40,776 nt of DNA from an uncultured archaeon. GTDB taxonomy: Archaea; Nanobdellota; Nanobdellia; Woesearchaeales; UBA583. This document shows positions 31,651 to 39,517 of the stretch, piece by piece. The first letter of the stretch is position 1; each line of letters begins with the position of its first letter. A model generated the notes under the pieces. That model did no database searches, was not told where the DNA came from, and was given only the letters and a program-made list of their open reading frames with translations. The position numbers were made by a program, and so were the translations under genes. Where the stretch lies: contig CAKZOW010000019.1 of assembly GCA_937138345.1 (NCBI GenBank), positions 1 to 40,776 of the forward strand. The letters are read 5' to 3'.

Positions 31651-33057
31651 TCATGTATTACAATGGGTAGTATATTTCAGGTCATATTCTTTTTTAGGTG
31701 GTTGTTGGTAGTTCTTGTGTTTTTTGTTGATTTCATATGGATTCTCTAATACTTCTAAGAGTTGATTGAATTTGGTTAAATCTTGTTTATTAACATACTC
31801 ATCTATTGCTTCTTCGACAAGATAATTTCTTGGAATGATATGAGGATTTACTTTTTTCATGATAGTTGAATCTAAGCCTATTTCTTTTAATTCTTGTCTT
31901 AGATTTTGAAATGTATTAGTTTGAAATTCTTCATCATCAAAAGTTCCTGGATGTTCTAATTCAATAAATGTATTTGTATAATCGGGATTATTTTTTTGCA
32001 TCCAATTTTGGAATTTTTTGATTATCTTCTCGCAATTTATTTCTTCTTTTATTCCAAGTTTTGCTTTCATCATTGAATTGAATTTTTCTTCATAAAGGTC
32101 TTCAAATTTTGATAGTGACTTTTCTAATAATTTTATTGCTTCTTTTGGTTCTTCGTCAATAATTGGAATTAGTGTTTCTGCAAATCTCTCTAAATTCCAT
32201 AGAAGAATATTTTTTTGGTTTCCAAATGAATATCTTCCTTGAGTATCAACTCTGCTAAATTTAGTATTAAGGTTATATGAATTCATAAATGCACAAGGTC
32301 CATAATCAAATGTCTCTCCTGTAATGCTCATATTATCAGTGTTCATAACACCATGGACAAAACCTACTCTTATCCAGTTGATAATCATATCAATTTGTTC
32401 GTTCATTACTTTTTCAAAAAATTGTAAGTACTTATCTTTCTTATTTTCAAGTTCATTGAAATGTCTTTTAATTACATAGTTAGTAAATTCTTTGAGCTCT
32501 TCTTTTGAACTAGAATAAGATACAAACTCAAATGTGCCGACTCTAATATGACTATCCATTACTCTTGTAAGAATTGCACCTTGCTCTATTTCTTCCCTTA
32601 TAACTTGATTATTAGTTTGAACTACTGCTAAACTTTGAGAACTTTTAATGTTGAGATTTGTAAGTGCTATGCTGTATAGATATTCCCTAAGTGCAGAGTT
32701 TAGTGTTAATAGGCCATCACCACCTCTTGAATAAGGAGTAATACCTGAGCCTTTTAGTTGAATATCTACTCTTTTATTGTTTATTACATGCTCTCCTAAA
32801 AGTGCTGCCCTTCCATCTCCCAAATTATTTAAATAACCAAATTGATGTCCTGCATATCTTTGTGCAATTGGTTTTTCTAAGAGTTTATTTCCTGAGAGTA
32901 TTTGGATTAGTTCTTCTTCAGGTTCATTGATATTTAATTCATTTAAAAGTTTATTGTTTAGAAGTAGAAACTGTGGATTTTCAATATTTTTAAGAGTAAT
33001 ATATGAGAAAAATTTTGGATTTAATTTCGAATATGTCGTATCAAAATTAAAACTCAT
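31651..33057 (-). CDS. selO: SelO/YdiU protein AMPylase
   Basis: A 468-residue pseudokinase-fold enzyme that transfers AMP to protein Ser/Thr/Tyr, known in bacteria and mitochondria for redox responses. Family blocks are clear: AQRYAGHQFGYLNNLGDGRAALLGE (about 65-90), VDIQLKGSGITPYSRGGDGLLT (Lys of the nucleotide site), LAVVQTNNQVIREE and GFVHGVMNTDNMSITGETFDYGPCAF with the metal-binding Asn and Asp. The C-terminal Cys (THCNT) fits the conserved redox Cys near the end. No selenocysteine is involved. The gene starts 9 bases after a ferredoxin gene, so they share an mRNA. SelO is unusual in archaea and may be transferred. Confidence 0.94.
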   Translation of the reverse strand: MSFNFDTTYSKLNPKFFSYITLKNIENPQFLLLNNKLLNELNINEPEEELIQILSGNKLLEKPIAQRYAGHQFGYLNNLGDGRAALLGEHVINNKRVDIQLKGSGITPYSRGGDGLLTLNSALREYLYSIALTNLNIKSSQSLAVVQTNNQVIREEIEQGAILTRVMDSHIRVGTFEFVSYSSSKEELKEFTNYVIKRHFNELENKKDKYLQFFEKVMNEQIDMIINWIRVGFVHGVMNTDNMSITGETFDYGPCAFMNSYNLNTKFSRVDTQGRYSFGNQKNILLWNLERFAETLIPIIDEEPKEAIKLLEKSLSKFEDLYEEKFNSMMKAKLGIKEEINCEKIIKKFQNWMQKNNPDYTNTFIELEHPGTFDDEEFQTNTFQNLRQELKEIGLDSTIMKKVNPHIIPRNYLVEEAIDEYVNKQDLTKFNQLLEVLENPYEINKKHKNYQQPPKKEYDLKYTTHCNT

Positions 33058-33066
33058 TTTATTTGA

Positions 33067-33348
33067 TTAAATTAATTCTGTGTCTGATCCATCTTCTTTT
33101 ACTTCATGAATATGAATACAATTTACTGGACAGCTCTCAGCAGCATCCATGTTATCTTCGAAATCTTCTGTTAATGGACTTTCATTAGTTCCTAGAATTT
33201 CTTCTTCTCCATTTCCTGTTTTTGTGTGATTATGAATTGAGGACTTCCCATCATTATCCATAAACCAATGCTTTGGACACACCGAAGCGCAGGCTGAACA
33301 ACCAATACATATGTCTCTATCGTGAATTATTTTATATTTTTCTGTCAT
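33067..33348 (-). CDS. 4Fe-4S ferredoxin
   Basis: A 93-residue electron carrier. The cluster motif CIGCSACASVCP has Cys14, Cys17, Cys20 and Cys24; a later CPVNC gives Cys73 and Cys77. By analogy to one-cluster ferredoxins, Cys14, 17, 20 and 73 are the likely ligands and the other two may form a disulfide or second partial site. An acidic insertion of about 40 residues separates the two parts. Leaderless promoter: TTTATTTAAAC near 33374-33384. It is cotranscribed with selO, so it may supply redox input to that enzyme, a link I infer from position only. Confidence 0.9.
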   Translation of the reverse strand: MTEKYKIIHDRDICIGCSACASVCPKHWFMDNDGKSSIHNHTKTGNGEEEILGTNESPLTEDFEDNMDAAESCPVNCIHIHEVKEDGSDTELI

Positions 33349-33383
33349 TTTTATTTAATATTTCGTTATACACAGTTTAAATA

Positions 33384-33424
33384 AAAATGAGCAAAGTGAC
33401 TCAATGAATCACATTTGTCATTTT
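33384..33424 (-). terminator. Long hairpin between sufU and the ferredoxin gene
   Basis: AAAATGA, CAAA and GTGA on one side pair with TCAC, TTTG and TCATTTT on the other, giving a stem of about 15 bp with single-base bulges and a short inner TC/GA stem. It lies 36-76 bases after the sufU stop and just upstream of the ferredoxin promoter, so it probably ends the suf transcript or insulates the two units. Confidence 0.55.
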
Positions 33425-33459
33425 ATCTAATAATGATAGTTTGTGTATTATTATAAAGA

Positions 33460-33813
33460 TTACTTTTCAATCATATCAAAGACATCTAAAGCTAAATCAA
33501 TACAATGGTTTTTTGTAGTTGGCCATTGTCCTAATGTTTCTTTAATGAAATCTGGATTAAGGTTTTTAATTTCATCTACTTCTTTTCCTAGAAGATACTC
33601 ACAAAATATCTCAAAACTTGCAGTATTAAGTGCACAACCATTAAATTCATATTTAAAATCTTTAAATTTGTTGTTTTCAATTACTACATACAAAATAACA
33701 ATATCTCCACAAATTTTTGATTTATGATAAATTCTTTGAGTATAGCTTTCAAGTGTTCCGGAGAATTTTTGATTATTCATATAATAAATAATTTGTTTTG
33801 TATACTCATCCAT
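33460..33813 (-). CDS. sufU: SufU/IscU-like Fe-S scaffold or sulfur-relay protein
   Basis: A 117-residue protein of the IscU/SufU fold. The three conserved Cys are present: Cys35 in KICGDIV (with Asp37), Cys60 in FNGCALNTAS and Cys104 in KNHCIDLALD. The segment GCAL followed by EYLLGKEVDEI matches the family. It either builds a nascent cluster or, like bacterial SufU, receives sulfur from a cysteine desulfurase. Neither SufS nor SufB/D is in the window. It starts 30 bases after sufC on the same strand, so a sufC-sufU operon is likely. Confidence 0.88.
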   Translation of the reverse strand: MDEYTKQIIYYMNNQKFSGTLESYTQRIYHKSKICGDIVILYVVIENNKFKDFKYEFNGCALNTASFEIFCEYLLGKEVDEIKNLNPDFIKETLGQWPTTKNHCIDLALDVFDMIEK

Positions 33814-33843
33814 AAGAAAAATAAATAACTATGATTTATTAAA

Positions 33844-34572
33844 TTAATTGAACCCTTCTCCTTCGATTCTCTCAACTAATTCAAAACCACCTTCTTCTAC
33901 AATTTGTCCTGCTTTAAGAACATGAACGAAATCAGGTTTTAAGTATTTTAAGATTTTTGAGTGGTGTGTTACAAGAATGATTCCCATGTTTGTCTTTTCT
34001 TTTATTTTGAGAATTTGTTCTGAGAGTAATTTTAGAGCATCAACATCAAGTCCTGAATCTAACTCATCTAAGAGAGCAAAATCTGGTTCAATAATTGAGA
34101 GTTGGAGAATTTCTGATCTTTTTTTTTCACCACCAGAAAATCCAACATTTACTGACCGAGTTCTAAATGAAGGGTCCATATTTAATTCTTTCATTTTTTC
34201 TTTTACCAGTTTGTGAAATGGTGCCATTTTCATCTCTTCTCCTTTGATTGCATTATATGAGGTTCTTAGAAAATTTACCATGGTCACACCATCAATTTCA
34301 ATTGGTGATTGAAAACACATAAAAATTCCTTTTTGAGCAACTTCATTTACATCTAATTCATTTGAAAGTTCATTATCTAAGAGAATTTCTCCTTGGGTTA
34401 CTTCATAAGTTGGGTGATTCATAATTGAGTTGAGAACTGTTGATTTTCCAGCACCATTTGGTCCCATAATAACATGAACTTCTCCTTTGTTTACTTTTAA
34501 ATTAATTCCTTTTAAAATATCTTTTCCTTGAACTTTTACATGTACATCTTTTAGCTCAATAATTTCTGTCAT
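33844..34572 (-). CDS. sufC: SufC, ATPase of the SUF Fe-S assembly complex
   Basis: A 242-residue ABC-type ATPase. Walker A is MGPNGAGKST (about 36-45), Q-loop FQSPIEIDGV, signature FSGGEKKRSE, Walker B FALLDELDSGLD (with the SufC-typical Glu-Leu-Asp) and H-loop VTHHSK. SufC powers the SufBC2D scaffold in the cytoplasm. The partners SufB/SufD are expected elsewhere. The promoter TTTTATAAAC near 34590-34600 is preceded by three GTTAAC half-sites at 34603-34630, so repression or activation by a dimeric regulator is likely. Confidence 0.96.
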   Translation of the reverse strand: MTEIIELKDVHVKVQGKDILKGINLKVNKGEVHVIMGPNGAGKSTVLNSIMNHPTYEVTQGEILLDNELSNELDVNEVAQKGIFMCFQSPIEIDGVTMVNFLRTSYNAIKGEEMKMAPFHKLVKEKMKELNMDPSFRTRSVNVGFSGGEKKRSEILQLSIIEPDFALLDELDSGLDVDALKLLSEQILKIKEKTNMGIILVTHHSKILKYLKPDFVHVLKAGQIVEEGGFELVERIEGEGFN

Positions 34573-34602
34573 AGAAAAGTTAAGTTGTTTTTGTTTATAA
34601 AA

Positions 34603-34630
34603 GTTAACGATTGTTAACTATGTTAACAAT
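34603..34630. promoter_or_regulatory. Triple GTTAAC operator in the sufC divergent promoter
   Basis: GTTAAC occurs at 34603-34608, 34613-34618 and 34622-34627, spaced 10 and 9 bases apart, i.e. one helical turn. The last two form the perfect palindrome ATTGTTAAC, TAT, GTTAACAAT (34610-34630). It sits directly upstream of the sufC TATA-like box and about 66 bases before the divergent gene at 34696. This is a strong candidate site for a dimeric transcription factor, plausibly one sensing iron or Fe-S status; the factor is not identified. Confidence 0.7.
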
Positions 34631-34695
34631 TGAACTCACATAGAAGATAAAAACGTGTAACTTAAATTTATAAATAATTGTTACTTTAAAGTAGT

Positions 34696-35151
34696 ATGAG
34701 TTTGAAGAAACTAGTATCAAGATTAGATGGAACACCTGTGAAGCATGAAGAAATAGCAAAAATGATTTCTGCAAAAAGTCAAGTCGAATTTGACAAATTA
34801 TTTGCACTAGAGTTGACAAGGAAGAAATTAGATTTATCTAATGTTAGCTATAATGATTCTGAAAGTGAATTCCCTTTTTTAGTTGACCAGGATGAAAGTT
34901 ACATTGTAGGTATTTCGCCAAGAGAATTGATGGTAGATACTAGAAAAAGTACTATTTTAAAATATTCTAGAAGTTTGAAATCAAAATGTGATAACTTTAA
35001 AACTCACGAAGGAATAATTTTATTTCTTCCTTATATGATGAATGGAAATAAAATTAGACAATCCCTAGAAAAGGAAATTCCTGTTGCTTTTGTTAATTTA
35101 GGTTATGATTCTAATTCTCTAGAAAGAAGATTTAGAAAATATTGTAATTAA
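34696..35151 (+). CDS. Hypothetical protein
   Basis: A 151-residue soluble basic protein starting MSLKKLVSRLDGTPVKHEEI, family not recognised. Its first 40 residues are helical, and the rest alternates strands and helices (GIILFLPYMMNGN, IPVAFVNLGYD). Two Cys only. It is divergent from sufC and shares the intergenic region with the GTTAAC palindrome, so it may be coregulated or be regulatory itself, but I see no clear helix-turn-helix. A TATA-like AATTTATAAATAATTG near 34664-34679 fits the ATG. Confidence 0.7.
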   Translation: MSLKKLVSRLDGTPVKHEEIAKMISAKSQVEFDKLFALELTRKKLDLSNVSYNDSESEFPFLVDQDESYIVGISPRELMVDTRKSTILKYSRSLKSKCDNFKTHEGIILFLPYMMNGNKIRQSLEKEIPVAFVNLGYDSNSLERRFRKYCN

Positions 35152-35248
35152 AAGATTACTTTGTTTTAGTTTATTCTTTATTTATGTAAATAATAGATTT
35201 AAAACAACTTAATTTCACAAAATTTTACAAAAATTATTATTTTTGAAA

Positions 35249-36454
35249 TTATAATATTTTGTTATAATTTTCTTCAATAGTTTTTTTAGTTTGTTCTAAA
35301 TCTAACATGATTTCTCCACGAGAATTATACGGTGTATCAAATTCAACTAACTCAGTAGCAAGGTCTCCATTCTCAGCTTTTTTGATTATGTATGCTTTGT
35401 TTCCAACTGCTCTTATTGTTTTTACACCTAAAGAATTTTTCATCTCATAAGTTGTATGAAGATGGCAATCAATTGTGAGTTTTGAGAGTGATGAGAGTTT
35501 TGCAGCAACTAAGAGTGTTGGCATTAAATTTGCTTGTTTTCCATCTCTCCACGCTCCTTGTCCAACTTGGCCGTGAGAGATAAAGACATCTAAGTTTTTT
35601 ATTCCATTTCCTTTTAATCTTTGCCAATCAAAGTCTTGTTCTAAATCTTTTTTTGTTTGTTCATTGTCTAAAAATTCTCTTTTAGGTTCTACAGGTACAA
35701 TTGCCCTTCTTGCTCTTTGATGAATAAAAAGTGAATCTAATTCTTGAGGAAGGTAAATTTCATGGAGGTGTGGCATAAGAGCATTTACATTTGAAACTCC
35801 AGCAACTGATAATCCGTTAATGTTTGAAACTCCTTGTTCTGCACCTAGGTCTATAAATAATTCTTTATTATTAATTTGAGACTTTACTAGTTGAGGGAAT
35901 TGTGCTGGTTCATGGTTTCCATTTAAGAAGTAAGTTTTTACCTTGTATTTGTTAATGAGCTCAGCTAATTTTTGAGCATGAACTTCTAAAATTATTTGAA
36001 ATAATAATTGTAATTTAATTCTCATCTCATAAGTTATTGTTTGAATCGTAGTTGAGTTTTTTTCTATGGTTTCTTTTACTTTTATATCAAGTTGTTTTTC
36101 TTGAACTTTTTTGAAAAGGGAAGTAATTTGCTCTTTCATCTCAGTTGAGAGTTGTTGATAGGAAGATATTTTCTCAATTACACTCTGCGCATTTGATCCA
36201 AATTGTAAGAGTCTTTGATACTCTGAATATGTTTGAATATCATCTTTTTCCATATCTCTTTGAAGAATTAAACTTGGAATTTCATTAGGCATTCTATATC
36301 CTAGCAGATGTGCAATATTTTCAAAGTTATAATCTCCAATAATATCACCTCCACATACAAAAGGAATTTCTTTTTCTTTAGCTGTTTTAAAAATTTCTTC
36401 TAGACAATCAAAATGAGCATGATGGTCTGAAGATGTAATAAATGTATTGTTCAT
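35249..36454 (-). CDS. Calcineurin-like metallophosphoesterase with coiled-coil insertion
   Basis: A 401-residue phosphoesterase of the calcineurin/Mre11-like fold. Metal-binding motifs are SSDHHAH (Asp10, His12 region), CGGDIIGDY (Asp37), LNGNHEPAQF (about 173), SHGQVGQG and CHLHTTYE. Between the second and third motifs about 100 residues form a helical, coiled-coil-like insert (LSTEMKEQITSLFKKVQEKQ), which could mediate partner or membrane contact. Substrate unknown; lineage-specific phosphodiesterase activity is inferred. A TATA-like CTTATAAAATAAATAATTG near 36465-36483 gives a leaderless start at 36454. It is divergent from the 2Fe-2S ferredoxin gene. Confidence 0.87.
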   Translation of the reverse strand: MNNTFITSSDHHAHFDCLEEIFKTAKEKEIPFVCGGDIIGDYNFENIAHLLGYRMPNEIPSLILQRDMEKDDIQTYSEYQRLLQFGSNAQSVIEKISSYQQLSTEMKEQITSLFKKVQEKQLDIKVKETIEKNSTTIQTITYEMRIKLQLLFQIILEVHAQKLAELINKYKVKTYFLNGNHEPAQFPQLVKSQINNKELFIDLGAEQGVSNINGLSVAGVSNVNALMPHLHEIYLPQELDSLFIHQRARRAIVPVEPKREFLDNEQTKKDLEQDFDWQRLKGNGIKNLDVFISHGQVGQGAWRDGKQANLMPTLLVAAKLSSLSKLTIDCHLHTTYEMKNSLGVKTIRAVGNKAYIIKKAENGDLATELVEFDTPYNSRGEIMLDLEQTKKTIEENYNKIL

Positions 36455-36540
36455 ATTTAAAAATCAATTATTTATTTTATAAGGTTTTAGTACAATGCAT
36501 CACAACAAACTTATTTAAACACATCCAACCTAAATGTTCT

Positions 36541-36843
36541 ATGGTTAACAAATTAAAAGTTCATGATAAAAAAGGAAATTTTGAACAAGAAGTTGAAATG
36601 AGTGGAAAAAGGTCTATGCTTGATGATATGCTTGATAATGGTGTAAATGTTTTTTTTGGATGTATGGGAGGATCTTGTTCTGCATGTAAATGTAAAATTA
36701 CTAAAGGGCTTGAGCATGTGGATAAAGAGGCAATGGGACCACAAGTATACTCTGATGTTGCAGAGGACGAAGTATTGTCTTGTATTGCAAGAGTTAAAGA
36801 AGGCGTAGATGGAGAAGAAATCGAGCTAGAGAAATGTCTTTAG
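36541..36843 (+). CDS. 2Fe-2S ferredoxin
   Basis: A 100-residue plant-type/adrenodoxin-like ferredoxin. Ligands Cys41, Cys46, Cys49 (GCMGGSCSAC) and Cys81 (VLSCIARV) follow the C-x4-C-x2-C...C pattern. Additional Cys51 and Cys99 are not ligands in the family. A longer frame starts at 36442, but ATG 36541 is correct because the TATA-like CTTATTTAAAC near 36509-36519 lies at leaderless distance and the family begins here. The stop is embedded in the stem of a hairpin, and two more hairpins follow. Confidence 0.93.
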   Translation: MVNKLKVHDKKGNFEQEVEMSGKRSMLDDMLDNGVNVFFGCMGGSCSACKCKITKGLEHVDKEAMGPQVYSDVAEDEVLSCIARVKEGVDGEEIELEKCL

Positions 36844-36914
36844 TCTAGCTAAAGGCGACCAAAAATATAAATAAATTTTTGAGTATGTCTATAGTTTGCT
36901 AAAGCAAATTATAG
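36838..36914 (+). terminator. Three consecutive hairpins after the 2Fe-2S ferredoxin gene
   Basis: CTTTAG / CTAAAG (36838-36854) includes the ferredoxin stop codon. CAAAAAT / ATTTTTG (36860-36881) has arms and a following GAG identical to the rpl15e leader hairpin. CTATAGTTTGCT / AGCAAATTATAG (36889-36914) is a 12-bp stem with one G-T pair and a 2-base loop. The rest of the gap to 36998 is AT-rich with nothing I recognise. Confidence 0.6.
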
Positions 36915-36998
36915 TGATAAGAATGGATAAGGTAAGTGTCTGATATGTCATTGGTTTATTAAAATATGATCAATAAAAATTATTTCAAATAATAATTA

Positions 36999-38765
36999 TT
37001 AATTACTTTTTCTCTCTTTTACCCTATTAAATACATAATATATTTCTCCTCTATTTGAATAGGAATACATCAATATTATTGCAATTAAGATTACTACAAA
37101 TATTACTCCCAACACAATTAATTCAAAAAGAATTGATGATAGAGGCACAGAAAATAATAGGATTTTTCTAAGTATATTTTGCATTGCTAAGTAAGGATTT
37201 GTATATTCTAATATTGAGACTAATGAAGAACTTAGAAGTTCTAGAGGAAGAAGTACACCCGAAGTTAAAAATAGCAAAAATAATACCATTAATTGACTAA
37301 TAAATAGCGATAATTGGCTTTGAGCAATTTGTCCAATAAAAATCCCAATTGATACAAAAACAATTAAAAATAAAAATAATAGCATCAAAATAATAGCTAA
37401 ATCTAAATAGAGAGATTTAATGAAAAATACGTAAAATAAAATAGCAATTACTGAAATTTGTGCGTAGAGTAAAACTACTACTGAACTTATTTGTGCAATA
37501 ATTACTTTTGATGAAGGTGGTGCCGCTAATGCATTTCTAAATCTAGATTGTGATGTTTTTTCTTTAAAACTCAGTACTGAACCTAAAAATAATGAAAGTA
37601 ATAAAATTAATGTTCCAAATATGAAAGGGAAAAGTGAGCCTAATTTTGAGTTTGAAGATTTAAATGCATCTTCAAATGTTAAACTAACTGGAGTGAGTAA
37701 TGTATCTGCATCTCTTAGATTATATGACTGTGTTTGATTTAGTGAAGCTAGATGAATTTGAGATTGTGATTCTATTGAAGAGTCTAGAGTTTCAATCTGT
37801 TCAAATCCTTTTTCAATTGAACTTTTTTGTGATCTAAATGAGGAACTTAAATCTTGTTCAACATCATCTAAGTCATCTATTAATGATGTTAATTTTTTCT
37901 CAAATGTTGTAAATGTATAGGAAGATGAACCATAAGACTCTAATGATCTTTGAGCTAAATCTACATTATCTTTTATGAGATCTAATGCATCATCAATTTC
38001 TTGTTTTTTTTCATCGGAGATATTTTCTAATTTAATTAATGAAGTTACTTCAATTGTTTTATTAAGAGCATCTTTTAATTCGTCATTAATTGAATTTACA
38101 AAATTAGTTTTTGATTTTAAGAGTTGTTCTGCTCCAGTTTCAATTTCATCTAAATCTAAAGTATTTGGATTATATGCTAAGTCTGCTTTTAATACATCAT
38201 TTCTAATTAAAGTTATTGTATTTTTAATTTCTTGAACTTGAACTTGTTTATTTGTATTAGTTGAAATAGAGATATTTAAAGTCTCTTCAAGATATTCTAA
38301 ATTCTCAATTAAATCATTAATATGCTTTTTTGAGAGGGCATAACTCCCACCTTGAAGAGTTGTTCTTAAAATATTTTCAACTACTTCTTTTACTTGTGCT
38401 TTGGAATTATCTACTAAAATAATGATTTCATTTTCTCTTCCTTTTTCTATATTAAAATTTTCTGGATAGATAATACAACTTTGAACTCTTGCTTCTTGAA
38501 GTGCTACAATACATTGGTTTTTTGAATCATAATTTACAATGTAGAAACCATTGAGATTTAATTCTGAATTAATTATTTCTTCAGTTTCACTTCCAATTGA
38601 GTTAATAATTCCTACTTGGAAAGAATATGAATTCTCATTATAATACATCAATGTCATCAATAATAGTAATAAAATTGGACCTAAAAATAAAATTGAAAAA
38701 GATACTTTATTATTTACTAAAATTTTGATGTTTTTTTTAAACATCTCTATAAATTGTCTACCCAT
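36999..38765 (-). CDS. ABC-2 type transporter permease with large extracellular domain
   Basis: A 588-residue permease. One membrane segment lies near the N-terminus (about 20-42), followed by a roughly 340-residue exterior domain rich in helices and coiled coil (SISTNTNKQVQVQEIKNTIT and DDALDLIKDNVDLAQRSLES). About five membrane segments follow from residue 378 (LFPFIFGTLILLLSLFLGSV) to the end. This layout matches ABC-2 exporters of the YhgE/Pip-like group. Its start overlaps the ATPase gene's end by 8 bases, so the two are translated together. Substrate unknown; lipids, polysaccharides or peptides are all possible. Confidence 0.88.
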   Translation of the reverse strand: MGRQFIEMFKKNIKILVNNKVSFSILFLGPILLLLLMTLMYYNENSYSFQVGIINSIGSETEEIINSELNLNGFYIVNYDSKNQCIVALQEARVQSCIIYPENFNIEKGRENEIIILVDNSKAQVKEVVENILRTTLQGGSYALSKKHINDLIENLEYLEETLNISISTNTNKQVQVQEIKNTITLIRNDVLKADLAYNPNTLDLDEIETGAEQLLKSKTNFVNSINDELKDALNKTIEVTSLIKLENISDEKKQEIDDALDLIKDNVDLAQRSLESYGSSSYTFTTFEKKLTSLIDDLDDVEQDLSSSFRSQKSSIEKGFEQIETLDSSIESQSQIHLASLNQTQSYNLRDADTLLTPVSLTFEDAFKSSNSKLGSLFPFIFGTLILLLSLFLGSVLSFKEKTSQSRFRNALAAPPSSKVIIAQISSVVVLLYAQISVIAILFYVFFIKSLYLDLAIILMLLFLFLIVFVSIGIFIGQIAQSQLSLFISQLMVLFLLFLTSGVLLPLELLSSSLVSILEYTNPYLAMQNILRKILLFSVPLSSILFELIVLGVIFVVILIAIILMYSYSNRGEIYYVFNRVKERKSN

Positions 38766-39471
38766 GTTTTACAAACTCCATAAAAGATTTCTTAAGATTT
38801 TTTGAATGCTCAAGTACTTTTATCTTACTATTATTGAGCATACACACTCTACCATTTAATTCCTCAACTTCTTGAAGGTGGTGACTTACAAAAATAATTG
38901 ATACTTCTAGTTTATGAAGTTTTTTAATATATTCTAATAGTTCATCTCGTAATTTAAAATCTAAATTTGCTGTAGGTTCATCTAAAATTAAAACTTTTGG
39001 AGAATGAAGAAGTGAACATAATAAATCAAGTCTTTTTTTTTGACCCTCTGAGAGAGCTGAACCTAGATTATCAACTACATGTTCTAATTCAAAGAGTTTT
39101 AATAAATCCTTTTTTTGCTTCTCTAATGTTTCATGTTCTATTGAGTATAATGCTCCAAAATAAGATATATTCTCTTTTACTGACAATTCTGGGTAAAAAG
39201 AATGGGATTGTGATGAATATCCTAAAAGTTTTTTCCTCGTAGTCACATAGTTATATTTATTTTGATCAAGAAGATGAATACTTCCAGAGTTTTGAATTTC
39301 TAATCCGCAAATGATGTTTAAAAGAGTACTTTTACCTTGACCTGAGAATCCTACTATTGAGAGAATTTCTCCTTCATGAAGGGAAAAAGATACTTTATCT
39401 AAAATAACTTTGTCTCCATATGATTTTGAAATCTCTTTTACTTCAATTAATGTTTGAGATGATTTTTTCAC
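38758..39471 (-). CDS. ABC transporter ATP-binding protein
   Basis: A 237-residue ATPase partner of the ABC-2 permease. Walker A is VGFSGQGKSTLL (about 37-48), Q-loop YSSQSHSFYPELSV, signature ALSEGQKKRLDLL, Walker B KVLILDEPTANLD and H-loop FVSHHLQEVEEL. The start is GTG at 39471. The TATA-like TATATAAAC at about 39497-39505 gives the leaderless distance and supports that start. It overlaps the permease gene. It powers export at the membrane from the cytoplasmic side. Confidence 0.95.
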   Translation of the reverse strand: MKKSSQTLIEVKEISKSYGDKVILDKVSFSLHEGEILSIVGFSGQGKSTLLNIICGLEIQNSGSIHLLDQNKYNYVTTRKKLLGYSSQSHSFYPELSVKENISYFGALYSIEHETLEKQKKDLLKLFELEHVVDNLGSALSEGQKKRLDLLCSLLHSPKVLILDEPTANLDFKLRDELLEYIKKLHKLEVSIIFVSHHLQEVEELNGRVCMLNNSKIKVLEHSKNLKKSFMEFVKHG

Positions 39472-39517
39472 TATAGAGAATTTTGATAAAAAAGAGTTTA
39501 TATATTTTTATATACAC

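Noticed and set aside
36442-36540. Longer N-terminus for the 2Fe-2S ferredoxin
   Set aside because: The extra residues are not ferredoxin-like and overlap the divergent promoter; the TATA box places the start at 36541.
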